Shown here in pieces: positions 40,827 to 50,169 of a stretch of 64,000 nucleotides of DNA. The position numbers were made by a program, and so were the translations under genes. Positions within the stretch are counted from its first letter, which is position 1. Each line of letters begins with the position of its first letter. The stretch covers positions 102,008 through 166,007 of the forward strand of contig NZ_JAKILD010000009.1 of assembly GCF_023283825.1 (NCBI RefSeq), written 5' to 3'. Under the pieces are notes generated by a model. The model worked only from the letters and a program-made list of their open reading frames with translations. It was not told where the DNA came from and did not search any database. The DNA is from Shewanella olleyana (GTDB taxonomy: Bacteria; Pseudomonadota; Gammaproteobacteria; Enterobacterales; Shewanellaceae).

Positions 40827-43046
40827 TTAGTCTTTGAAAATTAATGAATCAGCAGCGGTTAGGTACCAATAAGGTTTCGTTTCACCTGTTGCATCCGCAG
40901 CAAATTCAATAAACTCAATATAGGCATTATCAACACGTTGATTTTCAGCTGGATGCTGCCATGAATCTGGTACTTCTATTGCCCAGCTCATTCCGTTTTC
41001 ATCTTGGAAGTATTGACCTTGTGATGCGGCCAAAGCATCGTCATGCATCCCTAAAAAGCGCGTATCAAACAAATCAGTTGGCGCTTTATTTTTCAAATGG
41101 ATTTCAAGTTTACGACCTGGATTTTTACCATCGGTAATATTTTTAGCGGCTAAACCATGATCGGTATCGGGTGTCGCAAAAATGAATGGGTCATATGGGA
41201 ATTCAGGCATGTCATCAACATGAACTGAATCAATGAAAGGCACTGTCATCTGCCATGTTGCGCGGTATTGAGTACCACAACCAGGCTCCGTTCTGAAATA
41301 CAGACAACCATTACCAGGCGTGGCGTGTTGCCATAAATCTTCACTAAACACGAGTACCGCATTAGTTTGATTTTCTTCTAATGGAGACGTGGTTTGTTTA
41401 ACACCTTGCATGCTCCAATCAATCGCAGACTCTTGCACATTACCGCGGCCAATTTCAGGTAACTGCACTGCAAAGCCATTGTGATAAGCAGCGCCCATTG
41501 CAACCAACTGAGCATCAAATGCCACGCGGCGTACCATGTCATTTTTACTGAACTGGCTGATACGTAACTGCATCACCACATCGTTCATATCAAAATCACC
41601 TTGGTTTGGATATAAATCCTCGTAAGCCAACGTAGTGTATTCAGATGAAGATGGGTAGTAGCTAATCGTCACTCCCGTTTCAGTTACGGTTAGCGGGTAA
41701 TCTTCCACCTCACCATCACTCACACCACCGTTTGGTAGCAAGTCAGCAACTGAACTTAGGCGGAAACGAGACCATGTTTTACCGGTTTTAGCCCAGTTAG
41801 GTACATCAATAGATATTGTGGTTACACCTGCACTAACAGAGCGACCCGCAATCACTTTTTCATCAGTGTCGAACTCGCCATTTTGATTCCAGTCGACCCA
41901 ACCATTTAAGAATGCAGCGTCACCTTGAGTCGTCACAATTAACATTGCTGATTCACCGACTTCGAAGCCTGTAGGCATACTGATACCGTCATCATCATCG
42001 ATACCATCACTTGCATCATCAGACAGCGGCGCTGGATATCCATCAGACTCATTGTCGACAAGGATACCTAATGACATACCCGCAATGATGCCGTGACGAG
42101 CACCATTTGAATCAATTAATGTTCCGTAACTATCTGGCGCATCACCAAAATCGACACTGTCACCTACAGGCACTTCAGCAAGTGCACAACGCGCACCATC
42201 ATTAGAAGTTGAAGAAGGACCATAAGAGAAAAGTTCAGCTTCTGGGTCATCACTCTCAACGTTAACTTTGTAGACGTTACCATCACCGTTATTACTTAAA
42301 TATAAATTACCATCTGGATCAAAGAACTGCGCCCCAAAGGTAAAGCTACCATTGGCTTTAGTAATCACGGTTCCGATGGTTTCTGATGCACCGCTACTTG
42401 GATCAATTTTGATTAATGAGCCTGTACTACCGTTGGTGACTGCGTATAAAAAACCATTGGTTGGATGGAAAGCAAAATCAGTCACATTGTAAGTGGCATT
42501 ATTTTTACTACCCGGCACAATGCTCATTGGATGGTCATTACCATCAAGAGGAACGGTAAATAACCCTTTACCTTTACGGTAGCCGTACCAGACGTTTTCG
42601 TTAATGGCGACGTCACCCACATAAAAATTCCCCGCCGATGCAGCAGCGGTATCTTTATTAATCGTCATAGGTTCAACTTGATAGTCTTCACCGACCTTAC
42701 CCACAGTGCCGTGCTCATAATCCCAACCGTAGAGGTAGTTATCAAGATAACTAAAACCTACACCGTTGAGTGATTTTTTAAGCCCCATATCAGGTGATAA
42801 AACCGTGTAGCTACCAGTACCGAGTTCGACACCAAATGTTTTGGGTATACCAGAGGGAGTTTGAACAATAAAGGCTTCGGTAGGACACGCTTCAAAGGCT
42901 TCAGCGGCATTGGTATTAGCGCTAAATAACGCCATGCTAGTACCAATAGCAATACTACTAAAACCAAGAATATTGATAATCTGGGAATTCAGTGGATTAA
43001 CAGCTACTGTTTTCGTTGGTGATGTTCTTGCTTTGAATTTTTGCAT
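40827..43046 (-). CDS. secreted LruC-domain protein with GEVED domain
   Basis: 739 residues with a long signal peptide (about 1-47, ending NTNAAEA). Residues ~50-290 resemble a beta-propeller-like DUF6923 region (TFGVELGTGSYTVLSPDMG; ITKANGSFTFGAQFFDPDGN). A GEVED domain follows (about 300-450: FGDAPDSYGTL, SDGEVEDYPLTV), then the LruC domain (YEDLYPNQGDFDMNDVVMQL) to the end. Such proteins are extracellular or surface associated, with Ca2+-binding-type Asp clusters (DDASDGIDDDDGI). No biochemical role is established. Probably cotranscribed with the downstream lipoprotein. Confidence 0.85.
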   Translation of the reverse strand: MQKFKARTSPTKTVAVNPLNSQIINILGFSSIAIGTSMALFSANTNAAEAFEACPTEAFIVQTPSGIPKTFGVELGTGSYTVLSPDMGLKKSLNGVGFSYLDNYLYGWDYEHGTVGKVGEDYQVEPMTINKDTAAASAGNFYVGDVAINENVWYGYRKGKGLFTVPLDGNDHPMSIVPGSKNNATYNVTDFAFHPTNGFLYAVTNGSTGSLIKIDPSSGASETIGTVITKANGSFTFGAQFFDPDGNLYLSNNGDGNVYKVNVESDDPEAELFSYGPSSTSNDGARCALAEVPVGDSVDFGDAPDSYGTLIDSNGARHGIIAGMSLGILVDNESDGYPAPLSDDASDGIDDDDGISMPTGFEVGESAMLIVTTQGDAAFLNGWVDWNQNGEFDTDEKVIAGRSVSAGVTTISIDVPNWAKTGKTWSRFRLSSVADLLPNGGVSDGEVEDYPLTVTETGVTISYYPSSSEYTTLAYEDLYPNQGDFDMNDVVMQLRISQFSKNDMVRRVAFDAQLVAMGAAYHNGFAVQLPEIGRGNVQESAIDWSMQGVKQTTSPLEENQTNAVLVFSEDLWQHATPGNGCLYFRTEPGCGTQYRATWQMTVPFIDSVHVDDMPEFPYDPFIFATPDTDHGLAAKNITDGKNPGRKLEIHLKNKAPTDLFDTRFLGMHDDALAASQGQYFQDENGMSWAIEVPDSWQHPAENQRVDNAYIEFIEFAADATGETKPYWYLTAADSLIFKD

Positions 43047-43216
43047 ATTGGCATCTCGCTATTCGTTATCAGGATGTGACTTGATAATGCACAGTGAATG
43101 CCAAGTTTCATTTACCTTTAAATACAGCAACTTAATAGATTTAATGAATTATTTATTTGTTTAAAATGCATTCTGCAACGCATTCTGAATTTGGGAAGAT
43201 GGGTGTTTATAGTTCC

Positions 43217-43256
43217 AAACTTGGTTTGGATTAAGGTCTACGTTGTGGCGCTTCGT
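43217..43256. repeat. extra partial copy of the fold-back element end
   Basis: CAAACTTGGTTTGGATTAAG... repeats the first ~40 bases of the left terminal repeat that starts at 43289, in the same orientation, 72 bases before it. Confidence 0.85.
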
Positions 43257-43288
43257 CGACATCGGATTGCAGCAGCCCTGTTATTTTC

Positions 43289-43891
43289 CAAACTTCGTTT
43301 GGATTAAGGTCAACGTCGTGGTGCTTCGCCCACACCAGACGAAAGGGAAACAACAGCATTTCCCTTTTCGATATCCCTTGCCGCTCCGACGAAGTGTTTT
43401 TCCTCATGCTATAGAGCGAATTTACTACCGCCTCAGACTCGCCATCCATGGCTCAACTGAGGCTATGTCGGCGTCCTGCCTCCATCACGAAAATTAGCTC
43501 AACGCATTCGGACACTTCCAACGGAGATTATTGAACCTGCAAGTTCATTTGTTGTTACAGTGCTCATTCTGTAAAGATTTAAAACTGATTTTGATTTTCT
43601 ATGAATGCTCCAATTAAATTGAGGTAAGCAAATAAATCGCGTGAGTCCAGACAGGGATGTCTGGCTAGCTTTCGAGGGGAAGGGACGCCCCATCGGAAGC
43701 GTTAGTGATTTTTGCAGCTTACAGAGGAAGACTTCAAAAGAAGGATAACGCTGGATGATTCTCCGTTGGAAATTTTGCTGTTTAAATTTCGCCGGAGCTG
43801 CGGGGTGTTCTAAGAGGGAGTCGCAGTTCACTCCCTTTTAGTCTGGTGTGGGCGAAGCGCCACGACTTTGAGCTAATCCATACGGAGTTTG
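43289..43891. mobile_element. ~600-bp fold-back element with ~51-bp terminal inverted repeats
   Basis: Left end 43289-43340 (begins CAAACTTCGTTTGGATTAAG, ends TTCGCCCACACCAGAC) and right end 43841-43891 are inverted copies, about 43 of 51 positions matching. The similarity continues inward through AAAGGGA...TCCCTTT hairpins. Nested inside are TTCCAACGGAGA (about 43516) and TCTCCGTTGGAA (about 43759), another inverted pair. No transposase is encoded; a 110-codon minus-strand frame (43499-43831) has repeat-derived composition and is not accepted. Best read as a non-autonomous element or a palindromic intergenic repeat; no target duplication was found. The rest of the 43047-44224 spacer holds no supported gene. 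Confidence 0.7.
43666..43699 (+). other. hairpin similar to the inner hairpin of the 27-kb array
   Basis: TAGCTTTCGAGGGG...CCCCATCGGAAG pairs over 11 bp with one bulged A. The outer parts (TAGCTTTCG and CCCCATCGGAAG) match array units at 27265-27292, with extra bases in the loop. Confidence 0.55.
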
Positions 43892-44224
43892 CAAATAAAT
43901 GATGAGATGACGATCATACTCAAAAGTGCATTTTAAAAATATTACCTAGCTCATTTCTACACCTCTAATTATCATAAAGGCGAGAATCTAGTAGATTATC
44001 TCCCTGCAAGAATATTGCAGTTTATACAATAATGGAGGTTCTTTGTTTAACTCTGGCGGCTAAAATTAGATTGAATATTTTTATGTTGTAACTCATTGTT
44101 GAGGCAATGTTTTACTGCTAATCTTGATTCATTAAAGTATTAGCAACTTGTTCTTATTTAAGAGCATTTCCATTTCAAAATTCAGCATAATATACTGCTA
44201 GAAGTAAAGGAGACATCGAGTTAA

Positions 44225-44863
44225 ATGGAATTTAAAACAGCAAAATATGGATTGTGGGGTGCTGTCATAGCTGCTGCAATAACAGGGGCCGTTGCTCTGT
44301 ATATCCATTTCGATGAAAGAGAAATCAAAGTGGACAAAGAAAATGCTGTTGAAACCAAACAAGGAAGAAATTTAACCTCTATCAGCATAAAAAGTGTTTC
44401 ACTACCACCAGTCAATACAGTATTGGAGTCGTCATTCTATGCAGAGTTCAAAAATGAATCTCACAATGAAGTAAGAGACGCGAAAGCTACAATTAACTTT
44501 GGTAGAAATGCGATAAGCAGCTGCGAAACCCAACCAAGTAATGTTTTCTCAAAAGAAACCAATCACGAAAGCAGCATTATCACATTTGATATTAAAAGGT
44601 TACACCAAATGGAAAGCATCCATTTATATTGTCTCTTGGCCAACCCAACATTCAAAAATATATCTGTCATCGGCGGCAACACAAATAGTAGTTCAACATT
44701 GAGCTACCAAGCTTATGTTGAGAAAAAAGTTGATGACAATCAATCTGCCTTCATCACCTTGTTTAAGATTGTTGGTAGCCTTATTGGTGTCGTTTTCCTC
44801 ATCTATTTTGCAATAATATTATTTAAAATACTTAACAGTTTTTTTTCAAAGAGGTTGGAGTAA
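44225..44863 (+). CDS. two-TM membrane protein of unknown function
   Basis: 212 residues: N-terminal helix (about 8-26, YGLWGAVIAAAITGAVALYI), an ~150-residue probably periplasmic domain with two Cys (SSCETQPSN; LYCLLANPT) that could form a disulfide, and a C-terminal helix (about 182-205) followed by a basic tail (SFFSKRLE). AAGGAG lies 13 bases before the ATG, a rather long spacing. Not recognised. It is isolated between the fold-back element and a converging glycosyltransferase, and its AT-rich codon use differs from neighbours, suggesting accessory DNA. Confidence 0.68.
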   Translation: MEFKTAKYGLWGAVIAAAITGAVALYIHFDEREIKVDKENAVETKQGRNLTSISIKSVSLPPVNTVLESSFYAEFKNESHNEVRDAKATINFGRNAISSCETQPSNVFSKETNHESSIITFDIKRLHQMESIHLYCLLANPTFKNISVIGGNTNSSSTLSYQAYVEKKVDDNQSAFITLFKIVGSLIGVVFLIYFAIILFKILNSFFSKRLE

Positions 44864-44955
44864 TTTACTTCTAACATGTCAATAAGAGGAAATTTAAAAT
44901 AAATGGATGAGGATAAACTTTCCAACAACACAACTTTATGGTCACTTTACCTTAC

Positions 44956-46056
44956 TTATCCCCCCAACAACTGCTCAAACAAGCTTTTCCATGCTTGTTG
45001 TAGTTCAAGCCATTGTTGCTGTTTCCAGTGATTGATATAGCCAATATTCGAGTCTGTGTTTGATGAAGCCACTTGAGATAAGAATTGATCGATGGCATCT
45101 GCAATGCTTTCAACTGATATAGGCGCAGAAATTGGGGTTATCGCTGATTGATTACCATCAATAAGGTGATGTTCTGAGTGTTGGTTAACTTGATCCCCTA
45201 AGCCGTCCACTTGGCTTGAAATAATCGGTTTATTCATTGCCAGTGATTCGATAAATATCAACCCGAAGGGTTCCCACCTTGAAGGGATAATCACCGCATC
45301 GCATGCTTGTAAAAAGCTCGGTACATCATCAACTTTATCGACAATTTCAACAGTGGCCGAGCCTATATTCGAATGCTCTGCTGCTAACGCCGTTAGCTCG
45401 GCAGCTTGCGGACCTTCTCCTGCTAATATTAATCGACAAGGGTGCTTTACCAACTGCCTTGCCTTGATTAATAAGTCAAAGCCCTTTTGGCGATGAAAGC
45501 GGCCGTAAGCTGCAATAACAGGAACATCACTAGCAGTTTTTTGTAGTGGTTGATTATTGCTGGCCGTGAACGCTGTTAAATCTCGTCCTTGTCCTAATAG
45601 CGCAATTTTTTCAGGTGTGGCTAGCTTATTATCCAGCATCCATTTTTGTTGTGATGGTGCAATGGCAATGATGTTATCCATCAACCAATAATTAAGTTTT
45701 AACATCCAATAAAAACGTGTGGGCGACTGTATTTGCTGAGCCACAAATTGCTCGCTGTAATGATGTTCTTGTAGGATAAATTTAGCTTTAGGATGACGTA
45801 ATTTGAACCGTGCGATATTAACTAAATTCCGCCAGTTTGATGCGCCATGGAGGCAGATAATATCGGCAGTGGTGTTTAGTGTCACCGACTTGGAAAAGTC
45901 CACGTACTGAATGTCGAAGTTAAAGTCGTTTTGCAACTGAGAGCCACACAAGCTTTGCAGCGCAAAATTAACGCCGCCCATGTTTGGGTCGTCAACACAA
46001 TGCAATACTTGTGGCAGCGACAGGCACTGGTTTTGAGAAAAGGATTTAGGCTCCAC
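44956..46056 (-). CDS. glycosyltransferase, family 4 type
   Basis: 366 residues of GT-B fold. N-terminal LHCVDDPNMGGVNFALQSL is the acceptor-side Gly loop; the C-terminal half has VIAAYGRFHRQKGFDLLI, LAGEGPQ and the EPFGLIFIESLAMNKPII signature (Ex7E). It starts with GTG preceded by AAGGAG. It stands alone rather than in an LPS or capsule cluster, so acceptor and sugar cannot be named. Confidence 0.85.
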   Translation of the reverse strand: MEPKSFSQNQCLSLPQVLHCVDDPNMGGVNFALQSLCGSQLQNDFNFDIQYVDFSKSVTLNTTADIICLHGASNWRNLVNIARFKLRHPKAKFILQEHHYSEQFVAQQIQSPTRFYWMLKLNYWLMDNIIAIAPSQQKWMLDNKLATPEKIALLGQGRDLTAFTASNNQPLQKTASDVPVIAAYGRFHRQKGFDLLIKARQLVKHPCRLILAGEGPQAAELTALAAEHSNIGSATVEIVDKVDDVPSFLQACDAVIIPSRWEPFGLIFIESLAMNKPIISSQVDGLGDQVNQHSEHHLIDGNQSAITPISAPISVESIADAIDQFLSQVASSNTDSNIGYINHWKQQQWLELQQAWKSLFEQLLGG

Positions 46057-46200
46057 TTAGCTCCTTGATATACACATTCATATCACTGATAAATTGAAAC
46101 TAAAGATTCAGTTGTGAGAGTAAAAATTGATTCACTAAGATAAACATAACTTTATCTTTATCAACTGGCAAAGTTTGCATGAGTAAATAGCCAATAAAAA

Positions 46201-46222
46201 AGGCTAGCAATCATGCTAGCCT
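46201..46222 (-). terminator. SPFH operon terminator
   Basis: AGGCTAGCA / TGCTAGCCT with a 4-base loop; on the minus strand a T6 run follows. About 35 bases after the second SPFH gene. Confidence 0.9.
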
Positions 46223-46256
46223 TCATTCAGTTTTAATTTACCAAGTGTTAATGGGA

Positions 46257-47195
46257 CTATTTCTTGAATTCGTCTTCAAGACCCATAGTGTTCATCCATT
46301 GATCAAAGTGGATTAAATTAGCCGGTAATACCACACGGTTATCGGCATCGCTTAATCCTTCAAGCTGTTTAAAGTACTGCTCACCTAATTGTAAGCGCAG
46401 CGCACTTTGACCACCGGGTTTTGATATCACAACCGCTAATTGTTCGATGGATTCAGCAGTCGCTTTGGCCAGCGTTAAAATCTCTTCCGCTTTACCTTCG
46501 GCTTCATTGATAATACGCTGCATTTCACCTTCTGAGCGGTTAATGGTTTCAGCCATAACACCTTCAGAGCGGTTAATTTTACTTTGTTTATCACCTTCAC
46601 TTTGAGCCAGCAATGCACGGCGCTCACGTTCAGCATTTACCTGCATTTCCATAGCATTTTTAACCGTTTCAGGTGGAGTAATATTTTTGATTTCATAACG
46701 ATGAACTCGAATTCCCCAAATCGCACCTGCTTCATCAAGTACTTCAACTACCTTGGCCGAAATAATATCGCGTTCTTCAAAGGTGCGGTCTAAGTCCAGC
46801 GTACCAATCACTGAACGTGTGGTGGTTTGCGCTAATTGAATCGCTGCATATCGATAGTCAGTAATCCCGTAACTTGCTTTAACAGGGTCAACGACTGAGA
46901 TATAAATCACCCCATCAACTTCTACGTTAACTTCGTCACTTGAGAAACATTCTTGCGGCGGTACATCAATGGTTTCTTCTTTTAAGTCATGAATGTAGGC
47001 CACTTTATCAATGAATGGCACTAAGGCATGAAAACCAGCATCCAAGGTGTTGTGATACTTACCTAAGCGCTCAACAATGTAAGCTGATTTAGTCGGTACC
47101 AAACGAATCGATTGGAATAATTTCAGCAAAAATACTAAAAAGATTGCACCCCAAATAATCATCACGATGAAATCAGTATCAATTCCGTTTAACAT
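46257..47195 (-). CDS. SPFH/Band-7 membrane protein (QmcA/stomatin-like)
   Basis: 312 residues: N-terminal membrane helix (about 8-26), Band-7 domain beginning SAYIVERLGKYHNTLDAGFH, and a coiled-coil region (VNAERERRALLAQSEGDKQ; repeated INRSEGEMQ). SPFH proteins form oligomeric cages in microdomains, often with NfeD partners or membrane proteases. It follows a paralogous SPFH gene with a one-base overlap (TAATG-type), within an nfeD-SPFH-SPFH operon. Confidence 0.9.
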   Translation of the reverse strand: MLNGIDTDFIVMIIWGAIFLVFLLKLFQSIRLVPTKSAYIVERLGKYHNTLDAGFHALVPFIDKVAYIHDLKEETIDVPPQECFSSDEVNVEVDGVIYISVVDPVKASYGITDYRYAAIQLAQTTTRSVIGTLDLDRTFEERDIISAKVVEVLDEAGAIWGIRVHRYEIKNITPPETVKNAMEMQVNAERERRALLAQSEGDKQSKINRSEGVMAETINRSEGEMQRIINEAEGKAEEILTLAKATAESIEQLAVVISKPGGQSALRLQLGEQYFKQLEGLSDADNRVVLPANLIHFDQWMNTMGLEDEFKK

Positions 47196-48130
47196 TATCG
47201 TGCTCCTTTTGTGGCTGATGATGGTTTAGCAACTGCGTGAGTCACTTGCTCCATCCCTTCAAAAAAACCTTCAAGCTTGGCCATTTCAGCAGGCACAATC
47301 GACACTTGAGATTCAGAAAGGATATTACCCACTTGGCTAATAAACTGTTCTTTAAGCATCATGTTCATCGCATCATTACCGCCTTCATTAGCCAGCGCAG
47401 TACAAATCATATCCATGCCTTCTGATTTTGCTTTGGCAATGATAGTGATTTGCTGTCCAGAGCCTACTGCTTCATTAATCCGTTTTTGCTTTTGGCCTTC
47501 CGACAAGTTAATCGCTTCTTGGCGCTCACCTTGTGAGATGTTAATCATTGCGTCTTTTTCAGCGTTAGCTAAGGTAATTTCAGCACGCTTACGACGCTCA
47601 GCTTCCATTTGTTTTTCAAGGGTATGAATAACATGAATTGAAGGCGTGATGTTTTTGATCTCATAACGCAATACTTTGATCCCCCAAGGATCTGAAGCTT
47701 TATCAATTTCGCGAACAATGGATTCATTCAAGCTGTCACGTTCAGAAAAGGTTTGCGATAAGGTTAACTTACCGATTTCAGAACGCATGGTAGTTTGCGC
47801 AAGGTTGACTGCTGCGCGGCGATAATTCTCGATACCATAGCTGGCTAACTTGCCATCCATGACTTTTAAGTACACTAAACCGTCCACTTCCAACTGAGTG
47901 TTATCTTTTGAGATACAGCTTTGAGGTGGCACATCTAATACTTCTTCGCGGGTATCATGGCGATAAGCAACGCGATCAACGAATGGAACAAGAAAATGAA
48001 ACCCAGGTTTTAATACGATTCTAAATTTGCCTAATCGCTCAATCACATTGACCTCGCGCATTGGAACAATCAACATCAGTTTATATAAAATAAACCCGAC
48101 AAATAGCAAAGCTATGGTTAGTTCAAACAT
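47195..48130 (-). CDS. SPFH/Band-7 membrane protein (QmcA/stomatin-like paralogue)
   Basis: 311 residues, same architecture as the next gene: membrane helix (about 3-22), MREVNVIERLGKFRIVLKPG, conserved LAQTTMRSEIGKLTLSQTF, then a helical region with INISQGERQEAINLSEGQK. The C-terminal ~35 residues differ from the paralogue. About 40% identity by eye to the downstream protein, so a duplication. Coupled translation through the one-base overlap suggests fixed stoichiometry, perhaps a hetero-oligomer like HflKC. Confidence 0.9.
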   Translation of the reverse strand: MFELTIALLFVGFILYKLMLIVPMREVNVIERLGKFRIVLKPGFHFLVPFVDRVAYRHDTREEVLDVPPQSCISKDNTQLEVDGLVYLKVMDGKLASYGIENYRRAAVNLAQTTMRSEIGKLTLSQTFSERDSLNESIVREIDKASDPWGIKVLRYEIKNITPSIHVIHTLEKQMEAERRKRAEITLANAEKDAMINISQGERQEAINLSEGQKQKRINEAVGSGQQITIIAKAKSEGMDMICTALANEGGNDAMNMMLKEQFISQVGNILSESQVSIVPAEMAKLEGFFEGMEQVTHAVAKPSSATKGAR

Positions 48131-48282
48131 ACTTCCCCTTCCTTATGAAAATAATCTTGCACATCATTAGCGACTTAAATCTTTAGTAATGATGTCGTTA
48201 ATTTTGATTTGATAACACTCATTGAACACGCAAACTCAATCACGCTTTATTGGATAACCTTTCACTGTGTTACTAGCATTGG

Positions 48283-48308
48283 TAGCGCTATTGGCATTAA
48301 TAGCGCTA
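48283..48308. other. perfect 10-bp inverted repeat inside the nfeD-SPFH gap
   Basis: TAGCGCTATT / AATAGCGCTA around a 6-base loop, in the 202-base gap between nfeD and the first SPFH gene. Without a T-run, it may be an mRNA-stabilising or attenuating hairpin. Confidence 0.6.
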
Positions 48309-48332
48309 AAACGTTAATAACGAATTAAAGGC

Positions 48333-48803
48333 CTAACTCGGTGCTTCGGTTTCTACATAAGGCTCAACAATAAGGGCAATGTTCTCGCGGCAAATAATCC
48401 GCACTTTGCTCCCAGATTTAATCTCAGTGCCATCGCCTAACGCAGGCCACTCGGTACCAGAGAATGTGACTCGGCCTTCATGCTCACCAGGGCCAATATC
48501 CGCTTTTACCGTGACAACTTGATTATATAAATCCATTTCTTCATCGGTATTATCAACATGCGCATCGCCACCAATCATTCTTTGGGTGATATGACGAAAA
48601 CTCAGTAACAATACAATTGAAGTGATAAACCATAAGGTGAAACTTTGCGTCGCTCCATCAACAATGCCAGCAAATAATGCAGCAGCAACAATAACGCATG
48701 CAGCGCCTAGTAGGATAACGATACCGCCGGGAACAATAATTTCCGCGATCATTAAGACAAGACCAACAATTAACCAAATGCTGGTTGGATTTGAAAACTC
48801 CAT
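48333..48803 (-). CDS. NfeD-family membrane protein
   Basis: 156 residues with three to four close-packed helices (about 8-75: LVLMIAEIIVPGGIVILLGA) and a C-terminal OB-fold (about 95-150: GRVTFSGTEWPALGDGTEIK). Short NfeD1b-type proteins pair with SPFH proteins encoded next door. AGGGGG ribosome site upstream of the ATG. First gene of the operon. Confidence 0.9.
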   Translation of the reverse strand: MEFSNPTSIWLIVGLVLMIAEIIVPGGIVILLGAACVIVAAALFAGIVDGATQSFTLWFITSIVLLLSFRHITQRMIGGDAHVDNTDEEMDLYNQVVTVKADIGPGEHEGRVTFSGTEWPALGDGTEIKSGSKVRIICRENIALIVEPYVETEAPS

Positions 48804-49105
48804 ATACCCCCCTGTAAAAACGTTATCATTAAATCCTTTAAGCTATTAAACTCAGGTGCGTTTCCTATTGGTGGAAACCTGTTTATGTACCCGAATTTAG
48901 ATAGACTTGATAACAATTGGAATGCCATTTAACTAACGACATAATATGTCAACAATACAGTAAAACGATGAAATTGCAATCACATTAGCCTTTAAGAAAT
49001 GTTCGTTTACATTAAACTTATTTCATTTGGGGTTAGAAAAAGACAACAAAAAAGGCGCCTAAGCGCCTTTAATTACAATAAGTTAAGCTATTTAATCAAT
49101 AAGAA
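48804..49105. other. 302-base spacer between udp and nfeD
   Basis: Holds the udp terminator at 49051 and the promoter region of nfeD. No gene is supported. Confidence 0.5.
49051..49070 (-). terminator. udp terminator
   Basis: AAAGGCGC CTAA GCGCCTTT with a T6 run on the minus strand. Confidence 0.9.
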
Positions 49106-49864
49106 TTAAGCTAATAACTTACGAGCCGCATCAACCACAATGGTAATTGCGCTGACTTCGGTTTTCTTCATCATTGCTTCATCAGGGATCTCTTGCTGAG
49201 TACGATTCACAATCACACCAGCAACACACGCTGCTCGCCAACCTTGTGATGCACACATGGTGAATAAGGTCGCTGATTCCATTTCGTAGTTCAATACGCC
49301 CATTGATTGCCACTCTTTCATAGAGCCAACAAAACGGCTAGTCACTCGGCCCGATACAGTATCGTAACGTTCTTGACCTGGGTAGAAAGTATCTGAAGAA
49401 GCAGTAATACCCACATGAGGCTCTAAACCGTAGTCACGACAAGCTGCTACCATTGCTGTAGTACAGTTAAAGTCTGCAGCTGCTGGGAACTCAAGTGGAG
49501 CAAAATGTAAACTTGCGCCATCTAAACGCACTGATGCTTGAGTCACAATCACATCACCTACGTTAACTTGTGGTTGAATCGCACCCGTTGTACCAACACG
49601 TAGGAAAGTCGTTACGCCTAACTGGGCTAACTCTTCTACTGCAATTGAAGTTGATGGACCACCAATACCCGTAGAACAAACCACTACCGCTTTGCCATCA
49701 ATATAAGCAAGGTAACTGGTATATTCACGGTGACTTGCTAAAAACGTCGCATTGTCCATTAATTCAGCAATACGCTTAACTCGCTCTGGATCACCAGGCA
49801 CGATTGCCGTGGTTGCGCCATCAAGCATTTGCTTGGTTAAACCTAAGTGAAATACGTCGGCCAT
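49106..49864 (-). CDS. udp: uridine phosphorylase
   Basis: Phosphorolysis of uridine to uracil and ribose-1-phosphate (pyrimidine salvage). 252 residues from [11 protein letters not shown], preceded by AAGGGG; an upstream codon at 49882 is not needed. PNP/UDP-family motifs: [43 protein letters not shown], and [12 protein letters not shown]. Length equals E. coli Udp (253). The upstream spacer (to 50169) has a TGTGA half-site near 49981, compatible with but not proof of CRP control. Confidence 0.95.
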   Translation of the reverse strand: MADVFHLGLTKQMLDGATTAIVPGDPERVKRIAELMDNATFLASHREYTSYLAYIDGKAVVVCSTGIGGPSTSIAVEELAQLGVTTFLRVGTTGAIQPQVNVGDVIVTQASVRLDGASLHFAPLEFPAAADFNCTTAMVAACRDYGLEPHVGITASSDTFYPGQERYDTVSGRVTSRFVGSMKEWQSMGVLNYEMESATLFTMCASQGWRAACVAGVIVNRTQQEIPDEAMMKKTEVSAITIVVDAARKLLA

Positions 49865-50169
49865 GTTGAAAACCCCTTTCATTATTGAATATAAAATCCT
49901 AATTGTGTCGACTTTAACCCACTATTCGCTCTGTTAAGGTTAACTCGATCACATATATCTTGATATTTATAAAACGATTGCTGTGACAAATTTACAAATG
50001 TAATCGTTAATCGCTAATTTAGCGCACCATAAACCACCTAAAAAATAATAGCTAATTTTAGTTCATTCAGAGCAATTTTACCCAATCAAGCAATAGTTGA
50101 TCTTTGTCACGTTACCTAGGCAAAAGAGGGAGTATTTTTAAGTTAACAGTAACGAAAAGGAGTTGTTTT
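49865..50169. other. 305-base divergent spacer between udp and the DUF465 gene
   Basis: Must hold both promoters. A weak CRP-like TGTGACAAATTTAC lies at about 49981. No gene is supported; an in-frame extension of the DUF465 gene into this region (from 50104) is not needed. Confidence 0.4.

Noticed and set aside
43243..43497. 84-codon plus-strand ORF across the left inverted repeat
   Set aside because: It reads the terminal repeat itself and has no family features.
43499..43831. 110-codon minus-strand ORF inside the fold-back element
   Set aside because: Runs through inverted-repeat sequence with no recognisable domain or good ribosome site; treated as repeat-derived.
49975..50000. CRP site upstream of udp
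   Set aside because: TGTGA half-site is good but the second half-site matches poorly; not listed as a feature.
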